A stretch of 64,000 nucleotides of DNA from Actinomyces denticolens (GTDB lineage: Bacteria; Actinomycetota; Actinomycetes; Actinomycetales; Actinomycetaceae): NCBI RefSeq assembly GCF_002072185.1, contig NZ_MVIW01000016.1:1-64000 (forward strand), read 5' to 3'. Under the pieces are notes generated by a model. The model had not been told where the DNA came from. It saw only the letters and a program-made list of their open reading frames with translations, and did not search any database. Positions 34,906 to 42,444 of this stretch are shown here, piece after piece. The first letter of the stretch is position 1. The number at the start of each line of letters is the position of its first letter. The translations under genes and the position numbers were made by a program.

Positions 34906-35000
34906 GGCGCCCAGCGTACGCGGCCGGGACGCGCTCGACGCGGGGCCGCACCCGGAGGAGTCGAGCGGCGAATCCGAGTGCCGCCTGTCACAATGGGGAC

Positions 35001-35327
35001 ATGAAGAGCATCGGCCACGACAGCGGCGCGGGCGCGCAGGCGGCGGCGCGACAGCGCACGATCCACGCCCTGGTCTCAGGGCGGGTCCAGGGCGTCGGCT
35101 TCCGCTGGTCCTGCATGGAGGAGGGAGAGCGCCTCGGCCTGGTGGGCGAGGCGCGCAACCTGCCCGATGGCGACGTGGAGGTGCTGGCGCAGGGAGCCGC
35201 CGACGACGTGGCGCGCCTCATCGCCTGGCTCTACCGCGGGCCGCGCTGGGCCTCGGTGAGCGCCGTCGTCATCACGGACCTGACGCCCGGGAGTCTGAGG
35301 AAGCGCGCCTTCGTCATGGGCAACTGA
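35001..35327 (+). CDS. acyP: Acylphosphatase
   Basis: A 108-residue acylphosphatase hydrolysing carboxyl-phosphate bonds. The signature VSGRVQGVGFRWSC supplies the catalytic Arg, and GEARNLPDGDVEVLAQG supplies the catalytic Asn. An about 20-residue N-terminal extension precedes the usual start of the domain. ATG 35001 has CACAAT at 34989-34994, exactly 6 nt upstream, the same hexamer as for the LOG-family gene. Confidence 0.92.
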   Translation: MKSIGHDSGAGAQAAARQRTIHALVSGRVQGVGFRWSCMEEGERLGLVGEARNLPDGDVEVLAQGAADDVARLIAWLYRGPRWASVSAVVITDLTPGSLRKRAFVMGN

Positions 35328-35370
35328 TCCCCCGCCCGCCCCGTCCCTCCTCTCTCGATCACAGGGGGCG

Positions 35371-36270
35371 TCAGGCGGCGGCGCGCTCGGCCGTTTCCAC
35401 GACATTGGCCAGCAGGAGGGCGCGGGTCATCGGGCCCACTCCCCCGGGGTTCGGGGAGAGCCACGAGGCCACCTGGTCGACGCCGTCGGCCACGTCCCCG
35501 GCGATCCGGCCCTTGCCGGTGGCGGGATCCACCACGCGTGACACGCCCACGTCGAGCACGACGGCGCCCGGTGCCACCATCGCAGGAGTAATGATCCCGG
35601 CCGAGCCGGCCGCGGAGATGACGACATCCGCGCGGCGCACGTGCGCGGCGAGGTCGGCGGTGCCCGTGTGACACACGTCCACCGTGGCGTTGACGTCCTT
35701 GCGGGCCAGCAGGAGGCCGATGGTGCGCCCCACGGTGACGCCGCGGCCGACGACGCACACGTCCTTGCCGGCCAGGTCGATGCCGTGGCGGGTCATGAGC
35801 TCGATGCAGCCGCGCGGGGTGCACGGCAGCGGCGAGTCGATGGGCCCGGTGCCGCGCAGGACGAGTCGGCCGAGGTTCGTGGGGTGGAGCCCGTCGGCGT
35901 CCTTGTCGGGGTCGATGCGCTCCAGGATCGCGTTGGTGTCGACGCCGCGGGGCAGCGGCAGCTGGACGATGTAGCCGGTGCAGGCGGGATCGGCGTTGAG
36001 GCGGTCGATCGCGGCCTCGATCTCCCCCTGCATTGCGGTGGCGGGAAGGTCCACGCGAATGGACTCGATGCCGACCTCGCGGCAGTCCGAGTGCTTGCCG
36101 GCCACGTATTTGACACTGCCCGGGTCCTCGCCGACCAGCACTGTGCCCAGCCCGGGCACGACGCCGCGCGCCCGCAGCACCGCCACTCGCTCGGCGAGCT
36201 CGGCCTTGATGGCGGCGGCGGTGGCCTTACCGTCCAGGACGCGGGCAGCGCCCTCCCAGGGGGCCCTCAC
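35371..36270 (-). CDS. folD: Bifunctional 5,10-methylene-THF dehydrogenase/cyclohydrolase
   Basis: A 299-residue FolD converting methylene-THF to formyl-THF. Recognisable are [23 protein letters not shown] (catalytic Tyr/Lys region), [23 protein letters not shown] and the NADP-binding [14 protein letters not shown], then [18 protein letters not shown] 36270 overlaps the glyA stop (GTGA), so folD is translated by coupling to glyA and both fall under the ZTP riboswitch. The product supplies 10-formyl-THF for purine synthesis, which fits ZTP control. Confidence 0.94.
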   Translation of the reverse strand: MRAPWEGAARVLDGKATAAAIKAELAERVAVLRARGVVPGLGTVLVGEDPGSVKYVAGKHSDCREVGIESIRVDLPATAMQGEIEAAIDRLNADPACTGYIVQLPLPRGVDTNAILERIDPDKDADGLHPTNLGRLVLRGTGPIDSPLPCTPRGCIELMTRHGIDLAGKDVCVVGRGVTVGRTIGLLLARKDVNATVDVCHTGTADLAAHVRRADVVISAAGSAGIITPAMVAPGAVVLDVGVSRVVDPATGKGRIAGDVADGVDQVASWLSPNPGGVGPMTRALLLANVVETAERAAA

Positions 36271-37577
36271 TGAACCAGGCCCGGGTAGAGCGGGAAGGCG
36301 TCGGTCAGGGCCGTCACCCGCGAGCGCAGGCCCGCGAGCAGGTCCTCGGTGGCGTTGCCGGCGGCGCCCACGGTCAGCGCGGTGGCGATGATCTCGGCGA
36401 CCTCGGTGAACTCGGCCTCGCCGAAGCCGCGGGTGGCCAGAGCGGGGGTGCCGATGCGCAGCCCGGAGGTGACGCGCGGGGGGCGGGGGTCGAAGGGCAC
36501 GGCGTTGCGGTTGACGGTGATCCCCGCGGCGTGGAGGAGATCCTCGGCCTGCTGGCCGTCGAGGGCGGAGTCGCGCAGATCCACCAGGACGAGGTGGACG
36601 TCGGTGCCGCCGGTCACCAGGCTGATGCCCGCGCCGCGCACGTCGTCGGCGAGGAGGCGCTCGGCGAGGATCCGGGCACCGGCAAGGGTACGGGCCTGCC
36701 GGTCGGCGAACTCGGGGGTCCCGGCGATCTTCATGGCGATGGCCTTGGCGGCGATGACGTGCATGAGGGGCCCGCCCTGCTGGCCGGGGAAGACGGCGGA
36801 GTTGAGCTTCTTGCCCCACTGCTCGGCGCGGTTGGACAGGATCATGCCCGAGCGCGGCCCGCCGAGGGTCTTGTGGACGGTCGTGGACACGACGTCGGAG
36901 GCGGGCAGGGGGCTGGGGTGCAGGCCCGCTGCGACGAGCCCGGCGAAGTGCGCCATGTCGGTCCACAGGGCGGCGCCGACCTCGTCGGCGATCGAGCGGA
37001 AGGCGTCGAAGTCCAGGTGGCGGGGGTAGGCGGACCAGCCGGCGATGATGACGCGGGGACGCTCGCGCAGGGCGGTCTCACGCACCTGCTCCATCTCGAT
37101 GCGGTGGGTGGTCTCATCGACGCCGTAGGCGGTGGCGTGGTAGTTCTTCCCGGAGAAGTTGATCCTCATGCCGTGGGTGAGGTGCCCGCCGTGGGCCAGG
37201 GACAGGCCGAGGATGGTGTCCCCGGAGTCGGCCAGCGCGTGGAGGACGGCGGCGTTGGCCTGGGCGCCGGCATGGGGCTGGACATTGGCGTACTCGGCGC
37301 CGAAGACGGCCTTGGCGCGGTCGATGGCGAGCTGCTCGGCGACGTCGACGACCTCGCAGCCGCCGTAGTAGCGCTTGCCGGGGTAGCCCTCGGCGTACTT
37401 GTTGGTGAGCACACTGCCCTGGGCCTGGAGGACGGCGCGGGGAACGAAGTTCTCCGAGGCGATCATCTCGAGCGTTCCGCGCTGGCGGTCGAGCTCGCTG
37501 TCCAGGACGGCGGCGATCTCCGGGTCGAGCTCGGCCAGGGGGAGGTTGTTGAGGGAGACGGTGGCTGGGGCGGTCAT
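36267..37577 (-). CDS. glyA: Serine hydroxymethyltransferase
   Basis: A 436-residue PLP enzyme interconverting serine and glycine while producing methylene-THF. Features: [40 protein letters not shown] and the PLP-lysine motif [19 protein letters not shown] 37577 follows AGGAG with 4 nt spacing. The mRNA leader contains a ZTP (pfl) riboswitch (37706-37630), and folD is coupled downstream, so the pair responds to the 10-formyl-THF shortage signalled by ZTP/ZMP. Confidence 0.95.
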   Translation of the reverse strand: MTAPATVSLNNLPLAELDPEIAAVLDSELDRQRGTLEMIASENFVPRAVLQAQGSVLTNKYAEGYPGKRYYGGCEVVDVAEQLAIDRAKAVFGAEYANVQPHAGAQANAAVLHALADSGDTILGLSLAHGGHLTHGMRINFSGKNYHATAYGVDETTHRIEMEQVRETALRERPRVIIAGWSAYPRHLDFDAFRSIADEVGAALWTDMAHFAGLVAAGLHPSPLPASDVVSTTVHKTLGGPRSGMILSNRAEQWGKKLNSAVFPGQQGGPLMHVIAAKAIAMKIAGTPEFADRQARTLAGARILAERLLADDVRGAGISLVTGGTDVHLVLVDLRDSALDGQQAEDLLHAAGITVNRNAVPFDPRPPRVTSGLRIGTPALATRGFGEAEFTEVAEIIATALTVGAAGNATEDLLAGLRSRVTALTDAFPLYPGLVQ

Positions 37578-37629
37578 GCTTCTCCTGCGGGTATCGGGCG
37601 CGCGTGCGCGCTGCGGCGGGCGATCCGCG

Positions 37630-37706
37630 GCCCAGGCGGGCGACCCCGGATCTGCGTGTCATGCCGCTCCCCGGTGGTGATCCACCCGGCGCCAGTCGCG
37701 ACGGCA
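37630..37706 (-). promoter_or_regulatory. ZTP (pfl) riboswitch in glyA leader
   Basis: On the minus strand the leader shows the conserved pfl-RNA blocks in order: TGCCG (37706-37702), GACTGGCG (37697-37690), a GGTGG-ATCA-CCACC hairpin running into CCACCGGGGAGCGGCA (37677-37662), where CGGCA pairs back with TGCCG to close P1, then after a linker CCGCCTGGGC (37639-37630), the 3' ligand-binding pseudoknot domain. This class binds ZTP/ZMP and switches on folate one-carbon genes, matching glyA-folD. The expression platform is not obvious; about 50 nt remain before the start codon with the AGGAG site. Confidence 0.92.
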
Positions 37707-37821
37707 CTACCCTATCGCTCCGGGCGCCTCACTGCGACGCGGGGCGGCGGGGACGACGCGGGGCGGGGGACAACGGGGGCGTCGGAGAGACGCGGGGCGG
37801 CAACGGGGGACGGCGCGCCGG

Positions 37822-37926
37822 TCGAACGGTGCCATCCGCCCCGAGTGGCACCGTTCTCCCCCAGTGGTGCGTCCTGCCCGCACCAGTGGGTGCGAACCGC
37901 GCTTCCCAGTGCGAACCGCACCGGTC
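37822..37926. repeat. Hairpin-rich intergenic repeat, family B, copy 3
   Basis: Contains the exact block GGTGCGTCCTGCCCGCACC at 37866-37884, flanked on the left by GAACGGTGCCATCCGCCCCGA, which resembles GAGAGGTGCCATCCGCTCCC of copy 2, and on the right by GTGCGAACCGC-type units. It lies between the stop of the COG0523 gene and the glyA leader, both on the minus strand. No coding function seen. Confidence 0.82.
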
Positions 37927-37949
37927 GGCCCCGCCCGCCCCGCGGCTCC

Positions 37950-39176
37950 TCAGTCGCCGCCGAACCAGTCATCCATGGCATCGCCGTCGGGGCCGCTCCA
38001 GGCCAGGGCCGTCACGAACTCATCGGGCCTCAGGAGGATGCGGGAGAAGGCCTCGCGCACGCGGTCGCAGGCGGCGTCGTCGGCGATGCCGGTGACCACG
38101 AGGTGGCAGCGCGGGCCGACGAGCCCGCCCGCGCCGGCCCCCAGCGCCTCCTCCTCGTCCCAGGGAGCGGGCGCCTCGTCCCAGGTGCCGGCGTCGCCCA
38201 CGGTGACGGCGCCGCCGGCGACCTCCCAGGCGCAGACGCGCCCGGGGCGGCTGGGCAGCCAGAAGCAGCCGCGCGCGCACATGCCTGCCCCGGCGAGGTC
38301 GGCGACGAGCTCGCGCAGCCGCTCGGGATGGAAGGGCCGGTCGGAGGCGAGGTCGAGGGTGCGCACGCCGTGCTCGACCGGCCCGCCCCAGGCGCGGGTG
38401 GAGGCGGGGTGGACTCGGGCGACGGCGGCGCGGGCGTCGTGGCGCACCGACAGGAGGGCGTCGAGGACGGGCGCGTCGAATCCTGGCAGGAGGAGGGCGT
38501 CGTGGGCCCGCAAGTGCTCGACGAGGTCCGCGCCCGCGCCCTCCTCCCCCACCGCGATGACGACATCGGCGTAGCCGAGCCCCAGCATATGAACCTCTCC
38601 GGTGCAGCGGGGATCGTCCTCTCCCCAGGCCAGTCCGCGGTCGGCCAGGGGGATATGGGTGAGGATCTCGTCGACGGCGGTGGCGGTGAGCACCGCGTGG
38701 GCGACGCCCGCGAGCGCGGCGCCGGGGACGGCCTCGAGCGCCTCCGCCAGGCGCGGCACGAGGTGGACGATCTCGATCGCCGGGGGCAGGAGGATGACGG
38801 TGGCGCCGCCCGGCTCGTCGGCGGCGCGGTCCTCGGCCACGGCGAGGAGCACTTCGCGCAGGGAGCAGGTGGGGCAGGAGGTGGGCATGTCGACGTCGAG
38901 AACGACGGGCTCGACGAGCGCCGGGGAGGACTCGCCGTCGGGGGCCTGCGATCCCGCCGAGGACAGGCTGATGACACCGTGCTCGCCCTGATCGGGGCGG
39001 ATCGTGGCGGCGATGACGAGGGCGTCCTCGCCGTGGAGGCTGAGGGCCGCCAGATCCAGCAGGGCGGGATCGACGGCGCTGATGAGGGCGATCCGATGGT
39101 CGGCGCCCGCGGCGGGATCGTGGGGGCCGTGGGAGGCGGGCCGGTCCGCCCCCGGTCGGGATGAGTCGAGAGTCAT
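37950..39176 (-). CDS. COG0523 (CobW-like) protein lacking a P-loop
   Basis: A 408-residue protein related to COG0523 zinc metallochaperones (YciC/ZigA type), divergent from zinc-free ribosomal protein genes as in many Zur regulons. The metal-binding CxxC corresponds to [10 protein letters not shown] at about residue 100, and a CobW C-terminal domain is recognisable ([29 protein letters not shown]). Where COG0523 GTPases have GxxGxGKT, this protein reads [18 protein letters not shown], so it probably does not bind GTP in the usual way. ATG 39176; the last residues are DDWFGGD. A role in zinc shortage is inferred from context. Confidence 0.8.
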   Translation of the reverse strand: MTLDSSRPGADRPASHGPHDPAAGADHRIALISAVDPALLDLAALSLHGEDALVIAATIRPDQGEHGVISLSSAGSQAPDGESSPALVEPVVLDVDMPTSCPTCSLREVLLAVAEDRAADEPGGATVILLPPAIEIVHLVPRLAEALEAVPGAALAGVAHAVLTATAVDEILTHIPLADRGLAWGEDDPRCTGEVHMLGLGYADVVIAVGEEGAGADLVEHLRAHDALLLPGFDAPVLDALLSVRHDARAAVARVHPASTRAWGGPVEHGVRTLDLASDRPFHPERLRELVADLAGAGMCARGCFWLPSRPGRVCAWEVAGGAVTVGDAGTWDEAPAPWDEEEALGAGAGGLVGPRCHLVVTGIADDAACDRVREAFSRILLRPDEFVTALAWSGPDGDAMDDWFGGD

Positions 39177-39195
39177 GAGGGCTCCAACTTGACGG

Positions 39196-39209
39196 TAATG
39201 AGATTCAAT
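39196..39209. promoter_or_regulatory. Candidate Zur box of the ribosomal paralogue cluster
   Basis: TAATGAGATTCAAT resembles the core of actinobacterial Zur sites (AATGA..ATTCATT-like), in the 48-bp gap between the COG0523 gene and rpmB, overlapping the region upstream of the -10-like AATACT (39213-39218). The match is partial; gene content strongly predicts a Zur site here. Confidence 0.5.
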
Positions 39210-39224
39210 CCCAATACTGCACCC

Positions 39225-39464
39225 ATGACCACCTACTGCCAAGTCACGGGAGCCCGGCCGGTCTTCGGCAAGTCCGTCTCCCACTCCCACCGCCGCACGA
39301 ACCGGCGCTGGGATCCCAACCTCCAGCGCAAGCGCTACTGGGCGCCCTCGCTCGGGCGCACCATCACGCTGACCGTGAGCGCGCGCGGGATCAAGACCAT
39401 CGACAAGAAGGGCATCGACGCCGTCGTGGCCGACATGCTCGCCCGAGGGGAGAAGTTGCGATGA
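39225..39464 (+). CDS. rpmB: 50S ribosomal protein L28 (alternative copy)
   Basis: A 79-residue L28 with [28 protein letters not shown] and the C-terminal [18 protein letters not shown]. First gene of a five-gene cluster of alternative ribosomal proteins of the kind expressed when Zur senses low zinc. ATG 39225 has AATACT at 39213-39218, exactly 6 nt upstream, so a leaderless transcript is likely. Its stop overlaps the rpmG start (ATGA). Confidence 0.95.
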   Translation: MTTYCQVTGARPVFGKSVSHSHRRTNRRWDPNLQRKRYWAPSLGRTITLTVSARGIKTIDKKGIDAVVADMLARGEKLR

Positions 39465-39631
39465 GCAAGACCGCAAAGGACCTGCGCCCCATCATCAAGA
39501 TGGTGTCCACCGCGGGCACGGGCTACACCTACGTCACCCGCAAGAACCGCCGCAACACCCCCGACCGCCTCGTGCTGCGCAAGTTCGACCCCGTGGTGCG
39601 CCGCCACGTCGAGTTCAAGGAGTCCCGCTGA
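39461..39631 (+). CDS. rpmG: 50S ribosomal protein L33, zinc-free type
   Basis: A 56-residue L33 beginning [20 protein letters not shown] and ending EFKESR. It has no Cys, i.e. it is the C-minus form that does not bind zinc. It overlaps rpmB by 4 bp and rpsN by 1 bp (TGATG), so it is translationally coupled on both sides. Allows ribosomes to release or save zinc. Confidence 0.95.
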   Translation: MSKTAKDLRPIIKMVSTAGTGYTYVTRKNRRNTPDRLVLRKFDPVVRRHVEFKESR

Positions 39632-39936
39632 TGGCCAAGAACTCCAAGATCGCCGCGGACAAGCGCCGCCGCGCCGTCGTCGCCCGCTACGCCGAGCGCC
39701 GCGCCGAGCTCAAGAGGGCCTCCGTCAACCCGCACCTGAGTGCTGAGGAGCGCGAGGCCGCCATGGCCGCTCTGCACGCCCTGCCCCGTGATGCCTCCCC
39801 CACGCGAGTGCGCAACCGGGACGTCGTCGACGGGCGCCCGCGCGGCTACCTGCGCGCCACCGGGACCTCCCGCGTGCGATTCCGCGAAATGGCCGCGCGC
39901 GGCGAGCTGCCCGGCATCGTCAAGTCGTCCTGGTGA
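39631..39936 (+). CDS. rpsN: 30S ribosomal protein S14, zinc-free type
   Basis: A 101-residue S14 of the long, Cys-free type: [20 protein letters not shown] at the N-terminus, then [22 protein letters not shown] and ending GIVKSSW. Zinc-binding S14 is about 61 residues with two CxxC motifs; both the length and the absence of Cys mark this as the paralogue for zinc limitation. Coupled to rpmG. Confidence 0.95.
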   Translation: MAKNSKIAADKRRRAVVARYAERRAELKRASVNPHLSAEEREAAMAALHALPRDASPTRVRNRDVVDGRPRGYLRATGTSRVRFREMAARGELPGIVKSSW

Positions 39937-39949
39937 TGAGGAGCAGCCC

Positions 39950-40228
39950 ATGAGACCCGGAATCCACCCCGACTACCGCCCGATCGTCTTCCGCGACAAG
40001 AGCGCGGACTTCGCCTTCCTCACCCGCTCGACCATGACCTCCGCCGAGACCATTGAGTGGGAGGACGGCAATACCTACCCCGTCGTCGACGTCGAGGTCT
40101 CCAGCGCCTCCCACCCGTTCTGGACCGGCCAGGGCCGGATCCTGGACACGGCCGGCCGTGTGGAGAAGTTCGAGCGCCGCTACGGCAAGCGCGCCCGCCC
40201 CGCCGCCAACCCCTCGAAGGAGTCCTGA
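39950..40228 (+). CDS. rpmE2: 50S ribosomal protein L31 type B (zinc-free)
   Basis: A 92-residue type-B L31: [45 protein letters not shown]-like middle, [21 protein letters not shown]. No CxxC, so no zinc. ATG 39950 follows GAGGAG. It lies 13 bp after rpsN and 2 bp before rpmJ. Confidence 0.95.
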   Translation: MRPGIHPDYRPIVFRDKSADFAFLTRSTMTSAETIEWEDGNTYPVVDVEVSSASHPFWTGQGRILDTAGRVEKFERRYGKRARPAANPSKES

Positions 40229-40230
40229 GA

Positions 40231-40353
40231 ATGAAGGTCCGCGCCTCGATCCGCTCCCTGGCCAAGCAGCCGGGCTCGAAGGTGGTGCGCCGCCGCGGCC
40301 ACACCTACGTCATCAACAAGAAGAACCCGCGCCTCAAGGCCCGCCAGGGCTGA
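40231..40353 (+). CDS. rpmJ: 50S ribosomal protein L36, zinc-free type
   Basis: A 40-residue L36 beginning [19 protein letters not shown] and ending NPRLKARQG, lacking the CxxC...H zinc site of the standard form and resembling YkgO-type paralogues. Last gene of the cluster; GAAGGAG upstream of ATG 40231 is the ribosome-binding site. A 13-bp hairpin follows. Confidence 0.94.
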   Translation: MKVRASIRSLAKQPGSKVVRRRGHTYVINKKNPRLKARQG

Positions 40354-40395
40354 GCCGCGCCCGCGTGGGAGCCCTCCTCCCCGCCCCATCCCCTC

Positions 40396-40429
40396 GCGAC
40401 CCGCGCCGACCATGACCGGCGCGGGTCGC
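40396..40429 (+). terminator. Hairpin after the ribosomal paralogue operon
   Basis: GCGACCCGCGCCG (40396-40408) and CGGCGCGGGTCGC (40417-40429) form a perfect 13-bp stem with an 8-nt loop, 43 nt after the rpmJ stop. No U-tract. The rest of the gap to 40733 (380 bp in all) shows no gene; the ribosome-binding site GGAAGGAAG of the next gene is at 40721-40729. Confidence 0.7.
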
Positions 40430-40733
40430 TCCCGCTCCCGGCGGGCGGAGGGTCCGTCAAACCTGCTGCCGTGCGGTGGACGGAGCAGGAGAGCGCCGAC
40501 GGCGATCGCCGGAATCGCAGCGTTCCCTCCCGCGCCACCGAGCGGCTCGTTCCTTCACGGCAGCAGAATTGACACGGTGGCGCACCGGGGATGCTGGGGC
40601 CCGCTCGCAGCGCCCCGCATGGGGAGCCCTGCCGTGGGGGCATCGTTGTCGACGGCGCCCGCCGACCCTAGGCTGTTGCCCGCGCCCATCGGCGCCGGGC
40701 CCCGACCCCGGCACGGCGCGGGAAGGAAGAACG

Positions 40734-41174
40734 ATGCACGCCAGGAGCCGAGGGCAGAGAGTCGTTGTCTCCGCAGTCACCGCCGCAGCGGCGGCCCTGT
40801 GGATCGGGGGCCTGAGCGGCTGCGCCCCGGAGAAATCCGACGACGGCAACACCGACGCCGACTACGTCAGGGTCTGCAAGGACCCCGCCACGGGCGAGCG
40901 CACCGAGGACACGAACTGCCCCGACGACTACGGGAGCACCCGCTCGAGCAGCCATTCGAGCGGCCCCCACTGGGTCTACACGCCGATCTCGCGCGGCTCC
41001 TCGGTCAGCGCCCCGGGGGTCGGCGAGAAAGTGCCCTCGGGGTACAGCGACTCCAAGCCGTCGTCGAGCAGCAAGGTCACCACCTCGGGCCGCTCGGGGG
41101 GCTCCTACTCGCGGGGCTCGGGGACCAGCCACGGGGGCTTCGGCTCCGGCTCCAAGGGCGGATCGGGGTCCTGA
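40734..41174 (+). CDS. Ser/Gly-rich lipoprotein, DUF1190 (YgiB)-like
   Basis: A 146-residue lipoprotein: Arg-rich N-terminus, hydrophobic VVVSAVTAAAAALWIGG and lipobox LSGC at about residues 28-31. The mature part has Cys residues in VCKDPATGER and TNCPDDYG, then a Ser/Gly-rich tail with SHGGFGSGSK, similar to the RGGFG tail of DUF1190 proteins (YgiB/YjfM). In E. coli these precede the ATP-grasp genes ygiC/yjfC, exactly as here: the next gene starts directly after the stop (TGAGTG). Start supported by GGAAGGAAG 4 nt upstream. Function unknown. Confidence 0.75.
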   Translation: MHARSRGQRVVVSAVTAAAAALWIGGLSGCAPEKSDDGNTDADYVRVCKDPATGERTEDTNCPDDYGSTRSSSHSSGPHWVYTPISRGSSVSAPGVGEKVPSGYSDSKPSSSSKVTTSGRSGGSYSRGSGTSHGGFGSGSKGGSGS

Positions 41175-42425
41175 GTGCTGCGCGTCCCATCCTCACCGCG
41201 CCCCGGCTGGCGCGACACCATCGCCCGCCAGGGCCTCGTCTTCTCCGAGACCACCGACCCCGCCACGGGGGCCAACACGAGTTACTGGAACGAGTTCGCC
41301 TGCTACGAGCTCACCGTGGACGAGGTCGACCTCCTGGAGCGCACCAGTGAGAGCCTCCACATGATGGCCAAGGACGCGGCGGGGTTCCTCGCCGAGGAGT
41401 CCCTCAAGCCCGGCTCCCCCTTCAACCTCGGCATCCCGCGCGAGGCCATCGAGTACGCCACGGTCTCCCTCGACCGCGACGACCCCTCGCTCTACTCGCG
41501 CTTCGACCTCATCTACTCGGGCAATGACGGGCGCCCGCCGAAGATGCTGGAGTACAACGCGGACACCCCCACCGGGCTGGTGGAGGCCGCCCTCATCCAG
41601 TGGTACTGGCACGAGGACGTCCACCTGAAGGCGGGCCTGACGGGCATCGACCAGTGGAACGGCATCCACGAGGAGCTCATCGCCCAGTGGGGGCGCATCG
41701 ATGAGCGCCTCGGCCGACTCCACGGCCTGCGCCCCCACATGTACCACTTCGCCTACACCGACGCCGACGACTCCGGCGAGGACCTCATGACCACGGGTTA
41801 CCTCATGGACACCGCCACGCAGGCGGGCCTGACCGGCATGCTCGTGGAGATGAAGCAGCTCGGGCTGGATCGGGAGACCGCCCGCTTCACCGACGGGGAG
41901 AACCGCCACCTCGAGGCGATCTTCAAGCTCTACCCGTGGGAGGAGATGATGTTCGAGGAGTTCGGCCCCGCGATCTGCGCGCTCAAGCCGGACTACTGGT
42001 TCCAGCCCGCCTGGACGATGTTCCTGTCCACCAAGGCGCTCTCGGCGGCACTGTGGCACCTCTATCCGAACCACCCCAACCTCATCCCCACCTACATGTA
42101 CCCCGATGAGGCCCGCGCCCGCCACGACACGATGGGCATGAGCGAGTACGTCATCAAGCCGCTGCACGCCCGCGAGGGCGCGAACATCGAGCTGCACGGG
42201 GAGGGCCGGCACATCGTCCAGCCCGGCGGCTGGGGCGTCGAGGGCTACGTCATCCAGGAGTTCTGCAAGCTCCCCGACTTCACCGGCTCCGACCACCTGC
42301 ACAACCGCCCCGTCCTGGGCACTTGGATGGTGGGCGACGAGTGCTACGGACTGGGCATCCGCGAGTCCGACGGGCCCGTCACGGACTACTACTGCCGGTT
42401 CGTGCCCAACCGGATCCGCCTCTGA
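41175..42425 (+). CDS. Glutathionylspermidine synthase-like ATP-grasp enzyme (YgiC type)
   Basis: A 416-residue protein of the glutathionylspermidine synthase preATP-grasp family. Features include YWNEFACYELTVDEVDLLE, PKMLEYNADTPTGLVEAALIQWYW and the metal/ATP region KPLHAREGANIELHGEG, with VIQEFCKLPDF late. YgiC/YjfC members ligate an amine or amino acid to an acid at ATP cost; the true substrates are unknown. GTG 41175 begins immediately after the lipoprotein stop. Followed by an APC permease, suggesting a substrate uptake and ligation cassette. Confidence 0.87.
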   Translation: MLRVPSSPRPGWRDTIARQGLVFSETTDPATGANTSYWNEFACYELTVDEVDLLERTSESLHMMAKDAAGFLAEESLKPGSPFNLGIPREAIEYATVSLDRDDPSLYSRFDLIYSGNDGRPPKMLEYNADTPTGLVEAALIQWYWHEDVHLKAGLTGIDQWNGIHEELIAQWGRIDERLGRLHGLRPHMYHFAYTDADDSGEDLMTTGYLMDTATQAGLTGMLVEMKQLGLDRETARFTDGENRHLEAIFKLYPWEEMMFEEFGPAICALKPDYWFQPAWTMFLSTKALSAALWHLYPNHPNLIPTYMYPDEARARHDTMGMSEYVIKPLHAREGANIELHGEGRHIVQPGGWGVEGYVIQEFCKLPDFTGSDHLHNRPVLGTWMVGDECYGLGIRESDGPVTDYYCRFVPNRIRL

Positions 42426-42444
42426 AACGCACTGAGGAGCACCA

